From the NCBI GenBank assembly GCA_905478195.1, contig CAJQHM010000019.1, positions 1 through 64,000 of the forward strand: a stretch of 64,000 nt of DNA, in the 5' to 3' direction. The translations under genes were made by a program, and so were the position numbers. Positions 49,113 to 59,184 of the stretch are shown piece after piece; positions within the stretch are counted from its first letter, which is position 1; the number at the start of each line of letters is the position of its first letter. Source of the DNA: an uncultured Pseudomonadales bacterium. Lineage in GTDB: Bacteria; Pseudomonadota; Gammaproteobacteria; Pseudomonadales; Pseudohongiellaceae. The notes below the pieces were generated by a model. That model made no database searches, was not told the origin of the DNA, and saw nothing but the letters and a program-made list of their open reading frames with translations.

Positions 49113-50012
49113 CTAGTTAATCTGCGCCCGCAGTTTTTCTAGTTCGGTCTCTCTAAACGCGGCATCGGTTAGCGTGCGCTGAGTTAGAAACTCATCGGGT
49201 ACTTCGATGCCGGTATGCATCTCGAGAAAAGCCATATTCGAGAGCCGGTTCGTCACCAGGTTCATTATCGTGGTGGAGCGAGCGACCCAGATACCGTTCA
49301 TCTGTTCGACCCGAGACCCCAGCATGCGTTTGATCTCTTTACCGTACTGGTCGTACATCTCTATCCTGAGCTCGACGAATCGCTCTTTGTCGACATACAG
49401 CACGGTGCGCGAATAACGGGACTTGCGTGCGCGTTCCGCATTCGGAATTGTCTCAATCTTCCAGACTTCGCGGCCAGCCTGTACCGTCTCTTCGAGGAGA
49501 TTGATCTCGTATTCATCCAGTTTTCCGGTGTCCTGATCTTCGGTTGTGAACTCGGAGCCGAATAGAGAGCCTGGCTCGGTCTCATCATCCGAGCTGCCGC
49601 TAGCGATGCGCTTTACGCGCCCCAGTGCCGATAGGTAGAGCCATGTCTCGTTGTCTCTTGCGCCGTCATCATAGATGAAGCTGAGCATACCGATGCCACG
49701 TTCGGCGGCGGGTTCGAGCAGAATCGCGACCGAGCGCGTGTCTCTGAGGCCGGCCCCATAGCCCTTACCAACAGACTCTAATGACTTTACGCGGGGGCGT
49801 TCTGCACAGGTAATCTTGCCCTCGCGTACGCCAAATTTACAGGTCGACAATTGCATGCGTGAGAGCGCAGAGTTCGATGTGGCTCGGCGATTGTCCTCAA
49901 GCTTCTCCATGATCTCTCTCGCGCTAAGATCTTGTGCAAGACTCTGCAGTGGGATTAGCAGTAGTGCCGCTGCCAAGCAGACTAGTCCCTTGCCTAGAAT
50001 AGTACGTCGCAT
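49113..50012 (-). CDS. Outer membrane lipoprotein-sorting (LolA-like) protein
   Basis: Signal peptide; ETWLYLSALGRVKRIASGSSDDETEPGSLFGSEFTTED, RTVLYVDKERFVELRIEMYDQYGKEIK. Confidence 0.8.
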   Translation of the reverse strand: MRRTILGKGLVCLAAALLLIPLQSLAQDLSAREIMEKLEDNRRATSNSALSRMQLSTCKFGVREGKITCAERPRVKSLESVGKGYGAGLRDTRSVAILLEPAAERGIGMLSFIYDDGARDNETWLYLSALGRVKRIASGSSDDETEPGSLFGSEFTTEDQDTGKLDEYEINLLEETVQAGREVWKIETIPNAERARKSRYSRTVLYVDKERFVELRIEMYDQYGKEIKRMLGSRVEQMNGIWVARSTTIMNLVTNRLSNMAFLEMHTGIEVPDEFLTQRTLTDAAFRETELEKLRAQIN

Positions 50013-50073
50013 CTGTATCTCCTGTTTTTCTTACTATTTATTCCAATATTTCTCTAGTTAGTAATTCGAGTTA

Positions 50074-52809
50074 TTACGCTTGCACGGTCTTCGTAAAATC
50101 TATCTTTGTGTTCGCGTCCTTTACCCCAAATGTTGGCTTGAAAGTAATGATCATCGCTGGAATCAAGAATAGATCGCACAGTAGGGCGAAGAAGATTGCG
50201 ATGGACCCGAAGAAGCCCATCTTGGCCATGCCTAGATGCCCGGAGAAACTCAACAGGGCAAAGCTCAGTGCAATAACCATGGTAGTAAACATCACCGCCT
50301 GGCCCACGTCGCGAATAGTGCTGATCAACGCCTCGCTGATACTGCCGGTGCGAGCCAGATCGATTCGATAGTGAGTCATGAAGTGTATGGTGTCGTCCAC
50401 GGCGATGCCGATTATGATCGGTGCGATTAATAGCGTATCGGCATCCAGTGGCAGGCCTAGCAGCCCCATGAGACCAAAGCTCAATACAGCTGGTATGAGA
50501 TTGGGGATCATGGCGAGCAATCCACCCTGGAAAGAGCCAAGGGTTAGGATCATGATGACACTGATTATTCCCAGCGCAAGCAAGAGGCTAGCATACTGGG
50601 AGCGGGCGAGGTCGTCAGCCATGCGCATCATCATCGCCATACTGCCGGTAACCGTAACCTGTAATTCGGGGAATTCGGCTTCCAGTCCGGCGAAGGTTTC
50701 CTCGATCTCCTGTTCCATCTCAGTGAAAAATGCCTGGTACTGGTAAGAGCCGGCATTATAGGCGCTGATGGTGATGTGAGACTTGCTGTAGTCATCCGAT
50801 ACCAGGGCGCGGCGGTCTTCAGGGTTTGAGCTATTAAACAGGTAGAGAAGCTGCGAGACCATCAGTTCCGAATCTGGAATGCGATCGTAGGCTGGGTCAT
50901 CATCGTTCATGACCTTGTTCGTCTCCTTCACAATATTCGCCAGCGAATTCGTGCGCGAGACTTCGTTCGGATAACGCGCCTCGATGCGGTCCTGCAGTTC
51001 ATCAACAGCCTGTAGCAGTCTCGGGTTCATCATGCCGTCCACAGCATTAGTGTTGATGACAATCTCCATGCTCTGCGAGCCTGCCATATTCTCATCTACG
51101 ACATTGTAGGCGCGTTGAATGAGTGAGTCTTCGCGGGTGAGTTCAGCCATATTGCTATCGATTCGAATCTTGCTCATGCCATACAGGCAGGATACAAAGA
51201 TAGCGCCGAAGATAGCCATGATGAGGTAGGGATGGCGAGCCGTGATTGCGGGAACTCTGTCCAGAATTGGTTTCTGCCAGTTCACTACTATATAGGTGAG
51301 AATGGTCACTACGGAGATATAGGCCCCGATGGCCAGCCCCAGTATTGCGAATACAGCGACAAAATAAATCACGGTAATAGCCGCTTTAGTATTTCTCTGC
51401 AGGCTGTGCCAGCGCTTTCCCAGCTTGTCTGCGAAGCTCGCGTCGGCATCGGGATCTCCCGGATGCCAGAGGTCTAGCAGTATCGGTAGTAGCACTATGG
51501 TAAAGAAAAAAGCCAGGAACACCCCCACAGCAGAGGTCCAGCCGAATACCTGGATCATCGCCAGATCAGATGTGGTCAGTGCCATAACACCACACATGGT
51601 AGTAATCGTAGTGACCAAGATAGCCAGGCCGGTCTTGCGATAGGCGTGGGAGAGGGCGACATAATGCTCTTCACCTTCGCGGCGGAATGAAAAGTAGGCG
51701 CTCATCACGTGCACGCAGTCGGCGATCCCTACGGCAAAGATCAGCATGATTGTTAGCGAGATCATGGTGGTCAGTACGACACCGGTCCAGGCCGGTATGC
51801 CCCAGGCCCAGGCGATGCTTAATAGTATTGTAACCAGTGGCCAAAGTACCGCGCTGAATGAGCGGAATAGTATCCATAGAAGAAGTGTAAAAATTAAGAT
51901 CAGGATCATGCCTAAAACCTGCATCTCGTAAAGCATTTCCAACATGAACTCCATCAGCGGAGGCGTGCCTACAGGGAAAAATTCAAACTGAGTCTCATAC
52001 TTTTCGTAGATGGCCTTCGACATGACATGAAAAGATGTGTAACCCAACATGTCTACCGCTTCAAATTCGATTTCCTGTACTTCTACATCTTCGTTGAAGT
52101 CCAGATCGAAACTATCTGCGTCGCCAAAGCTGGCGAAACTGTCATCGAGTGATACGTCGGCCGCATCGACAGCCGACACGAAACCTTCAATTGGTTTAGT
52201 GCCAAAATCAGTCTGAATCAAAATGGCGCCGTATTCTGTGTCTTCGGAATAGAAGGCGAGTAGATAGTCATCTAATGACAGGGCCTTGCCGCGGATCTGA
52301 CCTAGCTCTGCGCTCTCCTCGGGTAAGGCGCTGGGCACCAGGCGGTTAGAAAGCAGGCTGTCTTCTACGCTTTCCTGATAGCGGAGATTCGCGATGGACT
52401 GTACGCGGCGAATATGATTGAGTTCTTCCCAAACCAGAGGAATGCCGTTCATCGTTTCAGGGTACTGACTGCGATCCAGCGATTGCCAGTTACGTAGATC
52501 GTCGGTTAGTTGCTGAGCGGCTTCCAGAGATTCTCTGGAGAATACATTGCCGTCTTTTGCCCTGTAGACCAGAAAGATGGATTCGTCGCTGCCAAACTGC
52601 TCACGAAATTCATCCAGCGCCAATGCGGCGGGGTCGGCATCATCGAGAAAGCTGTCGGTGGTCATATCCATGGTCGTGCGGGTATAGATGCCATAAACCA
52701 TAACTGCAGTCATGACAATCAGACCTGCAAGTACGAAGTTCTTAAACTTAAGTACCTGATAAGGTGCCTGACCGAAAGCATCGCTGAGAGAAAGTAGAAA
52801 TTTTTCCAT
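50074..52809 (-). CDS. RND superfamily transporter, MMPL/HpnN-like
   Basis: Two 6-TM bundles (GIADCVHVMSAYFSFR and GIAVDDTIHFMTHYR motifs) with two large extracytoplasmic loops. Confidence 0.9.
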   Translation of the reverse strand: MEKFLLSLSDAFGQAPYQVLKFKNFVLAGLIVMTAVMVYGIYTRTTMDMTTDSFLDDADPAALALDEFREQFGSDESIFLVYRAKDGNVFSRESLEAAQQLTDDLRNWQSLDRSQYPETMNGIPLVWEELNHIRRVQSIANLRYQESVEDSLLSNRLVPSALPEESAELGQIRGKALSLDDYLLAFYSEDTEYGAILIQTDFGTKPIEGFVSAVDAADVSLDDSFASFGDADSFDLDFNEDVEVQEIEFEAVDMLGYTSFHVMSKAIYEKYETQFEFFPVGTPPLMEFMLEMLYEMQVLGMILILIFTLLLWILFRSFSAVLWPLVTILLSIAWAWGIPAWTGVVLTTMISLTIMLIFAVGIADCVHVMSAYFSFRREGEEHYVALSHAYRKTGLAILVTTITTMCGVMALTTSDLAMIQVFGWTSAVGVFLAFFFTIVLLPILLDLWHPGDPDADASFADKLGKRWHSLQRNTKAAITVIYFVAVFAILGLAIGAYISVVTILTYIVVNWQKPILDRVPAITARHPYLIMAIFGAIFVSCLYGMSKIRIDSNMAELTREDSLIQRAYNVVDENMAGSQSMEIVINTNAVDGMMNPRLLQAVDELQDRIEARYPNEVSRTNSLANIVKETNKVMNDDDPAYDRIPDSELMVSQLLYLFNSSNPEDRRALVSDDYSKSHITISAYNAGSYQYQAFFTEMEQEIEETFAGLEAEFPELQVTVTGSMAMMMRMADDLARSQYASLLLALGIISVIMILTLGSFQGGLLAMIPNLIPAVLSFGLMGLLGLPLDADTLLIAPIIIGIAVDDTIHFMTHYRIDLARTGSISEALISTIRDVGQAVMFTTMVIALSFALLSFSGHLGMAKMGFFGSIAIFFALLCDLFLIPAMIITFKPTFGVKDANTKIDFTKTVQA

Positions 52810-53005
52810 AGCTATAACCCGAGATGTGATGTGATGGTGCGCAGATTCAACAAGTATAAGCGCCGATACGCAGCAGTGAGACTCGTCTGAATCGATTGAA
52901 AGGGTGCTAGTTCTGATCGTTCAATAGGTCGAACCAAATACAGATCCGGTTCAATTACCGCGGTAATGTTTTGCCGCGTATTATCGCGTATTCGGCGTCT
53001 ATTCA

Positions 53006-53641
53006 CTAGCTGGCCCTCTCATTTTTTAGGAAGAACAAGAACGAATAGACGGCATAAACCACCAGCCAGTTCAGCCCCAGAGTCGTCAACAGAGAGGCCG
53101 TATAGAGACTGAGGAATAGCAGCAATGCACCGGAAATAACCATCAATCGTCCAGCGAAGCGGTGTGTGGCGCGCCAGTTCTCTTTAGATGCGAGGGTCCA
53201 AGGTATGCGAATGCCGATGATAAAGTTTCTCTCGGTCTTGCCAAAGACATTGCCGGCTACGATCAGAAAGCTGGCAAATCCAATCGAGAAGTAGCGCTGG
53301 AAAATATCGCCATCTCCGAGGCTGGTCATAATGCCAAGATGAAGAGAGAGCAAGAGAATGCCGACACCAAAGATAATTATGTCCATTGCACGTTGACTAT
53401 TCGGCATGGAGAATTTATTGGGAGAGTAACGCACCATAAAATTTATTGCCGCTATCGAGGCTGCATAGGCTAGCGGCATGATGAGTACTACTGTCTGCTT
53501 GGGTAGATAGTTACCTGCCCCACCATCAAGATCATATTGTGTAGGCAGTGACTCCGGCAGGCCTGGGTACATAACAAGCCCAACCGCACACATAGCTGCG
53601 AGACAGCTAAAGCTTAGAACATTACTGAGTAGAAACTTCAT
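53006..53641 (-). CDS. SdpI/DUF1648 family integral membrane protein
   Basis: YPGLPESLPTQYDLDGGAGNYLPK and GIRIPWTLASKENWRATHRFAGRL, as in SdpI proteins. Confidence 0.88.
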   Translation of the reverse strand: MKFLLSNVLSFSCLAAMCAVGLVMYPGLPESLPTQYDLDGGAGNYLPKQTVVLIMPLAYAASIAAINFMVRYSPNKFSMPNSQRAMDIIIFGVGILLLSLHLGIMTSLGDGDIFQRYFSIGFASFLIVAGNVFGKTERNFIIGIRIPWTLASKENWRATHRFAGRLMVISGALLLFLSLYTASLLTTLGLNWLVVYAVYSFLFFLKNERAS

Positions 53642-53931
53642 TATTTACTCTCCTCTTTTTCTGCGTGTTCTTTTTTGTTCTGGAAAAAGCTGATGACGAA
53701 TTGAGCGGCGTCGTCGAATACCGATGTATTGATGGAGTAATGAATAGATTGACCGCGTCGGTTAGCCAATACCAGGTCGGCTGCCTTGAGCTTGCTGAGG
53801 TGGTGAGACATGGAGGGGCCGCTAATATCGAAATGCTTGCCTAGTTCGCCCGCCGACATCTCGCCCTTCTTGAGAAGGTCGAGGATCTTGCGACGGGTCG
53901 GGTCTGAGATGGCTTCGAGAACTTGTTGCAT
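53641..53931 (-). CDS. ArsR family autorepressor (SdpR-like)
   Basis: EAISDPTRRKILDLLKKGEMSAGELGKHFDISGPSMSHHLSKLKAADLV; 1-nt overlap with sdpI-like gene. Confidence 0.92.
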   Translation of the reverse strand: MQQVLEAISDPTRRKILDLLKKGEMSAGELGKHFDISGPSMSHHLSKLKAADLVLANRRGQSIHYSINTSVFDDAAQFVISFFQNKKEHAEKEESK

Positions 53932-53936
53932 AGTAT

Positions 53937-53976
53937 CTCCTTAGATAATTAGAAAATTATCTAAATATCTAAGGAG
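53937..53976. promoter_or_regulatory. Inverted-repeat operator upstream of the ArsR-family gene
   Basis: TTAGATAATT-AGAA-AATTATCTAA (53941-53964) inside CTCCTTAGAT...ATCTAAGGAG. Confidence 0.65.
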
Positions 53977-54057
53977 GGTCAAGCGCTAATTACTTTGATT
54001 TGAAGGTATTACAACCCTCCGGGCGGGGGCTGATCTAGCTACAGGCTTTTATTGCCG

Positions 54058-54372
54058 CTATCTGGGGCAGTTATAGACGCCGAAATCTTGTTCGCCATCT
54101 TTGATAAGAGATTCCGGTACAACGGTGTTTCCATCCATACGTCCTGCTTCATTGCGGGCCAGTGTGAGCAATTCTTCCTGTAGTCGGCCGCCGCCGCGCT
54201 CTATCGCCACTATTTTGCCCAGTGTTTTGGCAGTTGCTCTACCGATACGTTCACAGTTGCCGATTACGTCGACACCTGCAAGGCTGACATTCTCGCCCTC
54301 GGAGGTGAGTTGCACCCAGGCGCAGCCAGTTAGCGCTAGTGTGGCGACCGGCACCAATAAGAAACTTTTCAT
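54058..54372 (-). CDS. DUF4156-like lipoprotein
   Basis: LTGCAWVQLTSEGENV lipobox; VIGNCERIGRATAKTLGKI. Confidence 0.7.
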   Translation of the reverse strand: MKSFLLVPVATLALTGCAWVQLTSEGENVSLAGVDVIGNCERIGRATAKTLGKIVAIERGGGRLQEELLTLARNEAGRMDGNTVVPESLIKDGEQDFGVYNCPR

Positions 54373-54576
54373 GATGTACCCTCTTTTTGCATACGTTTGC
54401 CTTGATGTCGTACAAGTATAAATTTCGAAGAGCTCAAGAAACAGGACTCCTGCGCAGTATCGATGGTAGCAGCATTACGGGAGACTGCCAGCAAATACCT
54501 TGCAAGCTCGCTACTGCTCAGTTTAGGCCCCTGTGCTACCATACATGGTCATTTCTGGCTGTATTGAGAGAGCGTT

Positions 54577-55974
54577 ATGGCTGCTAGCGCAAGTGAACAA
54601 CTACTTGAATCCCTGAAGGCTATTGTTGGCCCGGCTGGATACCGCGAGGGTGCGGATATTGAGTCGAAGAACTATCAGGATGCTATGGGAGCTAGGTCAA
54701 TCCCGCCTCTGTTGTTGTTGCGCCCGAGCTCAACCGAGCAGGTGTCAGAGATTCTTAAGCTCTGCCACGGTGCAAATCAGCCCATAGCGCCACAAGGTGG
54801 TATGACTGGCTTGGTTTCTGCTGCGGCTCCCCTGAAAGGAGAGATATCCCTCAGCTTTGAACGCATGAAGAAAGTGGTTGAGGTTGACCCCTTTACCAGC
54901 TCCATGACGGTGGAGGCCGGTGTTGAATTACAGACTATTCAGGAACAGGCCGATGCCCATGATCTATTATTTCCCCTGGATCTCGGTGCCAGGGGTAGCT
55001 GTACCATAGGCGGTAATCTCTCCACCAACGCCGGCGGAAATCGCGTCATCCGCTATGGTATGACACGGGACCTGGTAGTTGGCTTGGAGGCGGTACTGGC
55101 CGACGGGACTATTATCAATGGCCTGCACAAGCTGCGTAAGAACAATACCGGTTACGATCTAAAGCAACTGTTCATAGGCAGCGAGGGTACGCTTGGCGTT
55201 ATTACCCGCGCCATACTCAAGTTGTCACCGAAGCCTAGCAGTCAGGTCGTGGCGATGTGTGCTGTGAGCACCTTCGCGCAGGTTGCCGATCTGCTGGTGC
55301 ATGCCCAGGCTGGCCTCGGCGCAAATCTTAGTGCCTTCGAAGTTATCTGGAACAATACCTATAAGCTGATCGATCGGTACGTGCCCCACGCTACAGTTCC
55401 CATGTCCGGCCAGTTTGGCTTCTACGTATTGATAGAGAGCATGGGTTCTCATGCGGACAAGGACAGTGACCTATTTTTGGAAGTCTTATCGGCGGCAAGT
55501 GAGGCGAAGCTAATAGAAGAAGTTATTGTGGCTGACTCGGATAGCAAGATTAAGAATCTGTGGACGGTACGTGACGCCGCGGCAGAAATCTCTCCGGGTG
55601 TTGGTTACATGCATACCTATGACGTCAGCCTGAATGTGGGCGACATGGGCTACTTCGGCGAGGAGGTTGAGACAAGATTGCGAGCCGAGTGGCCCGATGC
55701 GATTCTCGGCCTTTTCGGTCATATTGGCGATGGCAATCTACACATTGTTATTCACGTAGGGCCCGAGACACGCAGCCTGCATTTAGCGATCGATGAGGTC
55801 ATCTATGGTTTGATACAGGAGCTGCACGGTGCCGTTTCCGCCGAACATGGCATAGGCCTGATGAAGAAGCAGTTTCTGCCCTATAGCAAGAGCGAACCTG
55901 AGATTGCATTAATGAAGGCGCTGAAGCAGACTCTCGATCCACAGGGGGTACTCAATCCGGGCAGAGTGTTTTGA
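54577..55974 (+). CDS. FAD-binding oxidoreductase (GlcD/D-lactate dehydrogenase-like)
   Basis: PQGGMTGLVSAA, GNLSTNAGGNRVIRYGMTRDLV, FGHIGDGNLHI, SAEHGIGLMKK. Confidence 0.93.
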   Translation: MAASASEQLLESLKAIVGPAGYREGADIESKNYQDAMGARSIPPLLLLRPSSTEQVSEILKLCHGANQPIAPQGGMTGLVSAAAPLKGEISLSFERMKKVVEVDPFTSSMTVEAGVELQTIQEQADAHDLLFPLDLGARGSCTIGGNLSTNAGGNRVIRYGMTRDLVVGLEAVLADGTIINGLHKLRKNNTGYDLKQLFIGSEGTLGVITRAILKLSPKPSSQVVAMCAVSTFAQVADLLVHAQAGLGANLSAFEVIWNNTYKLIDRYVPHATVPMSGQFGFYVLIESMGSHADKDSDLFLEVLSAASEAKLIEEVIVADSDSKIKNLWTVRDAAAEISPGVGYMHTYDVSLNVGDMGYFGEEVETRLRAEWPDAILGLFGHIGDGNLHIVIHVGPETRSLHLAIDEVIYGLIQELHGAVSAEHGIGLMKKQFLPYSKSEPEIALMKALKQTLDPQGVLNPGRVF

Positions 55975-56081
55975 TAGGTAGCTGAAGAGTTTGAGCGGAA
56001 GGAAGACAGGGATTAATAGCTTTATAGACAACTAAAAAGATTCACAGAATTAACCAGAAAATGCATTTAAGAGGATAGGAA

Positions 56082-56807
56082 ATGACTAGTAATACTTTGG
56101 CTGGCAAGAATGTAGTAATTATCGGTGGCACTGCGGGTATTGGCCTTGCGGCAGCACAGGCAGCAGCCGCTGCAGGTGCAAAAGTCTGGGCGGCGGGGCG
56201 TTCTGAGGGCCATATCGAGACTGCGAAACAGATAGCTAACGGGGGTTTCGAAGTGCGACAGGCCGACAGCCATGATGCGGCTAGCTTAGAGGCGATATTC
56301 AAGGAAGTAGGCACTATCGACCACCTGGTGTCGGCAGCGGTAGGCGGCGAGAGAACGCTTAAGCCTTTTCTCGAGCAGACCGAAGATCAGTTCAAAGCCG
56401 CCTACGATAAGTTATGGGGCTATGCGAAGGTTGTTCGAACCGGCGCTCCGTATCTTGCTGAAGATGGCGCTATAACACTCGTTAGTGGTTCGCCGGCAAG
56501 AAAGATAAAGCCCGCTCAGTCTCCCCTGAGCTGTGTAGGTGCGTCGGTCGAAAACCTGGTGCGCTGCTTGGCAGTTGAGATGGCACCGGTTCGTGTCAAT
56601 GTGGTTTCGCCCGGTACTGTTGACACTGCGATGTTCGATTTCATGGGTGATGAAAAGCAGGAGAAGCTGCAAGCGATGACGTCGACTCACCTGATTAAGC
56701 GGGCAGGAACATCTGAGGAGGTGGCGCAGGGTATTCTATTCGTTATGCAGAATAGCTTTGTCACGGGAACAACTATCGATGTCGATGGTGGCCGCATACT
56801 GAGTTAA
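56082..56807 (+). CDS. SDR family oxidoreductase
   Basis: VVIIGGTAGIGLAAAQ and C-terminal FVTGTTIDVDGGRILS. Confidence 0.9.
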   Translation: MTSNTLAGKNVVIIGGTAGIGLAAAQAAAAAGAKVWAAGRSEGHIETAKQIANGGFEVRQADSHDAASLEAIFKEVGTIDHLVSAAVGGERTLKPFLEQTEDQFKAAYDKLWGYAKVVRTGAPYLAEDGAITLVSGSPARKIKPAQSPLSCVGASVENLVRCLAVEMAPVRVNVVSPGTVDTAMFDFMGDEKQEKLQAMTSTHLIKRAGTSEEVAQGILFVMQNSFVTGTTIDVDGGRILS

Positions 56808-56867
56808 GCCGATTTTAGGCAAGTGTATTGTGCTCGGAGTTATTTTAGATAGAAGATGGTATGAAGT

Positions 56868-57581
56868 ATGAAAAATGAAAAGCAAGCGGGTCAACTGGCT
56901 GTGACAGATCCAGATATGGGGCTGATCGATTCGATCTATGCGCGCCATTCGGTGCGAGGCTATCTGGAGAAGGAAGTCCCGCAGGATGTGATGAATAGAA
57001 TCTTTGAGATTGCTCAACAGGCTCCCTCAAACTGCAATGTGCAGCCCTGGAAGGTCTATGTAGCTTCCGGCGAACTGAAAGATCGCCTGCGAAGACAGAT
57101 GGTTGAAGCCACGGCAGGGGGGCTGACGCCGAATCCAGACTATCCCTACCGTGGTGATTTTCAAGATGAATATCGAACCAGACAGGTTGAGTGTGCAGTC
57201 GCGTTGTATTCCAAGATGGGTATTAGTAGAGGTGATAAAGAGGGTCGAATGCGCGCGGTATTGCGTAACTTCGAATTCTTCGATGCGCCCCATATCGCCT
57301 TCCTGGGCATGAATCCTGCCTTTGGAACGACGGTCGCGATCGATGTAGGCATGTTCGCACAGTCTCTTATGTTGACGCTGGTGGCTTTCGGGCTACATAG
57401 TTGCCCCATGGGTACGATGCGTAACTATCCAGATATGGTGCGTGAGGCATTTCAAATCGAAGATGGTACGAAGATTCTATTCGGTATAAGCTTTGGCTAT
57501 GAAGATCCTGATGTTGTAGCTAATGAGACGCGCACTACCCGTGATGATATCTCTGCAAACATCGTGTTTCGATCGAGCTAA
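56868..57581 (+). CDS. Nitroreductase family protein
   Basis: RHSVRGYLEKEVP, APSNCNVQPWKVYV, GISFGYEDPD. Confidence 0.93.
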   Translation: MKNEKQAGQLAVTDPDMGLIDSIYARHSVRGYLEKEVPQDVMNRIFEIAQQAPSNCNVQPWKVYVASGELKDRLRRQMVEATAGGLTPNPDYPYRGDFQDEYRTRQVECAVALYSKMGISRGDKEGRMRAVLRNFEFFDAPHIAFLGMNPAFGTTVAIDVGMFAQSLMLTLVAFGLHSCPMGTMRNYPDMVREAFQIEDGTKILFGISFGYEDPDVVANETRTTRDDISANIVFRSS

Positions 57582-57665
57582 ACGCTTGCGTGTATTCAGA
57601 GATAGAGAATTCATTAAGCGCTTATAATAAACAATAATAGTATTGCCAGTTAGAGTTCGAACATC

Positions 57666-58154
57666 ATGAGCCTCAAGCCAGTCATTCTCTTATACGATCT
57701 GAACAATACCTTAGTTGACGAAGCGGCGGCGCTGATTGGTCATACCGGTTTGTATACGACGATAAATACCTACAATGAAACGAATGCGACTGAGGCGATT
57801 CAGCAATACAATCGCCTATTCGGCCTGGTAACGAATAAAATCTCCTGCGTGGTTACAGGCTGGAACCCCTATAAGAAACCGCGAGACCAATTTCTCTTTC
57901 GACTACGAAGCGAGGAAAAACGCAGCCCGTTTCGCAGTGCCACACCTGTAATTATCATTACCGAAGATCATCGTCACGACCTAAAAACCTTGGCGTTGGA
58001 TCCAACCGAAGGTAGCGTGGCTGCCTATATGCATATGGATGATTTTCAGGATTCTATCGCAGACACCCTGCACAAGATTGTCTTCGGCAATCGCGCGCAA
58101 GAGCTCAACTCTATCGCCTACGCGCAGTTTTCGAGTCAGGAAGATTCCGATTAG
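57666..58154 (+). CDS. Uncharacterised protein, possibly a degenerate receiver-like domain
   Basis: ORF with alternating hydrophobic/charged CheY-like spacing (KPVILLYDLNNTLVDEAAALI...TPVIIITEDHRHD). Confidence 0.4.
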   Translation: MSLKPVILLYDLNNTLVDEAAALIGHTGLYTTINTYNETNATEAIQQYNRLFGLVTNKISCVVTGWNPYKKPRDQFLFRLRSEEKRSPFRSATPVIIITEDHRHDLKTLALDPTEGSVAAYMHMDDFQDSIADTLHKIVFGNRAQELNSIAYAQFSSQEDSD

Positions 58155-58349
58155 CAGATCTGCAAGGCTCTGGTCTAATCGACCACTTTATCGTGAGATT
58201 GCCCCCAGCGTTCAATTAATAGTTTTTAACATATTGATAAATAACAATAATAACTTGGCCTGGAAATTGCTAAATCTTAGGATAATGGCAGTAAGCTAGC
58301 TTTAGCATTACGAGACTAAGGAGTACCCTGTGCTAGAAGGAGAAGATTT

Positions 58350-58607
58350 ATGACTGAAGCATTAGAACTGTTCGGAATAATGATGGCGATTATGCTCCCG
58401 GTAAGCCTGATTGTTTTTATTACTGAGTATTTTAAATATAAGAAAAGCACTCAGGCTCAACTGGGCAAGCTGCGGAAGGAGGTTGATCTAAATTCCACGA
58501 AGGAATTGCAGGATGAAGTAATGCAGCTGAGGGAGAGGGTAGTGGTGCTGGAAAGAATCGTGACCGACAATTCCTTTGAGGTAGAGCGAAAAATTCAAAG
58601 CCTCTAA
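58350..58607 (+). CDS. Small membrane coiled-coil protein (PspB-like topology)
   Basis: One N-terminal TM helix then LRKEVDLNSTKELQDEVMQLRERVVVLERIVTDNSFEVE. Confidence 0.5.
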   Translation: MTEALELFGIMMAIMLPVSLIVFITEYFKYKKSTQAQLGKLRKEVDLNSTKELQDEVMQLRERVVVLERIVTDNSFEVERKIQSL

Positions 58608-58722
58608 AAAGCTGCAACGCTTGTCGGCGCGCAGCCTATTGGATGGTGTAGAAGTAGCGAGCCGAAATATTCTTGGTATCCAGCCGATTTCTTTGCCTTC
58701 TAGTTATGCGCTACAACTCGCT

Positions 58723-59091
58723 CTAGGTCATGCAGAAGAAGTTAAGCTTGTTGCCATCGAGATCGCGAAAATAACCCGCGTAGAAATTATCACTGCGGGC
58801 ACCGGGTGCGCCTTCATCGGTACCACCTAGTTCTATTGCTTTCGCGTAAAGAGAGTCCACCTTGTCGCTGCTATCTACCATCAGGGCTACCATGACACCA
58901 TTACCAACGCTGGCCGGGTTGCCGTCGAAGGGCTTAGTGATGGAGAAGCCGCAGGCAGCTGGGTCATTAGACCATGCGATAAAAGTGTCCATCTCCATAA
59001 ATCGCTTCGCGTCCATTCCTGCTAACAGTTCATCATAGAACTTCGCTGACTTCTCTATGTCATTGGTGCCTACCGTTACGTATCCGATCAT
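58723..59091 (-). CDS. VOC family (glyoxalase-like) protein
   Basis: MIGYVTVGTNDIEKSAKFYDELL and YAGYFRDLDGNKLNFF. Confidence 0.9.
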   Translation of the reverse strand: MIGYVTVGTNDIEKSAKFYDELLAGMDAKRFMEMDTFIAWSNDPAACGFSITKPFDGNPASVGNGVMVALMVDSSDKVDSLYAKAIELGGTDEGAPGARSDNFYAGYFRDLDGNKLNFFCMT

Positions 59092-59184
59092 TGTATTGCC
59101 TCTCTTAGTTTAATTCTCTAGCTAAACTCTCTAGTTTAACTCTCGTTCTTCGTTCGTAGATGGGAGCGGCTTTCTTTACAGTTC

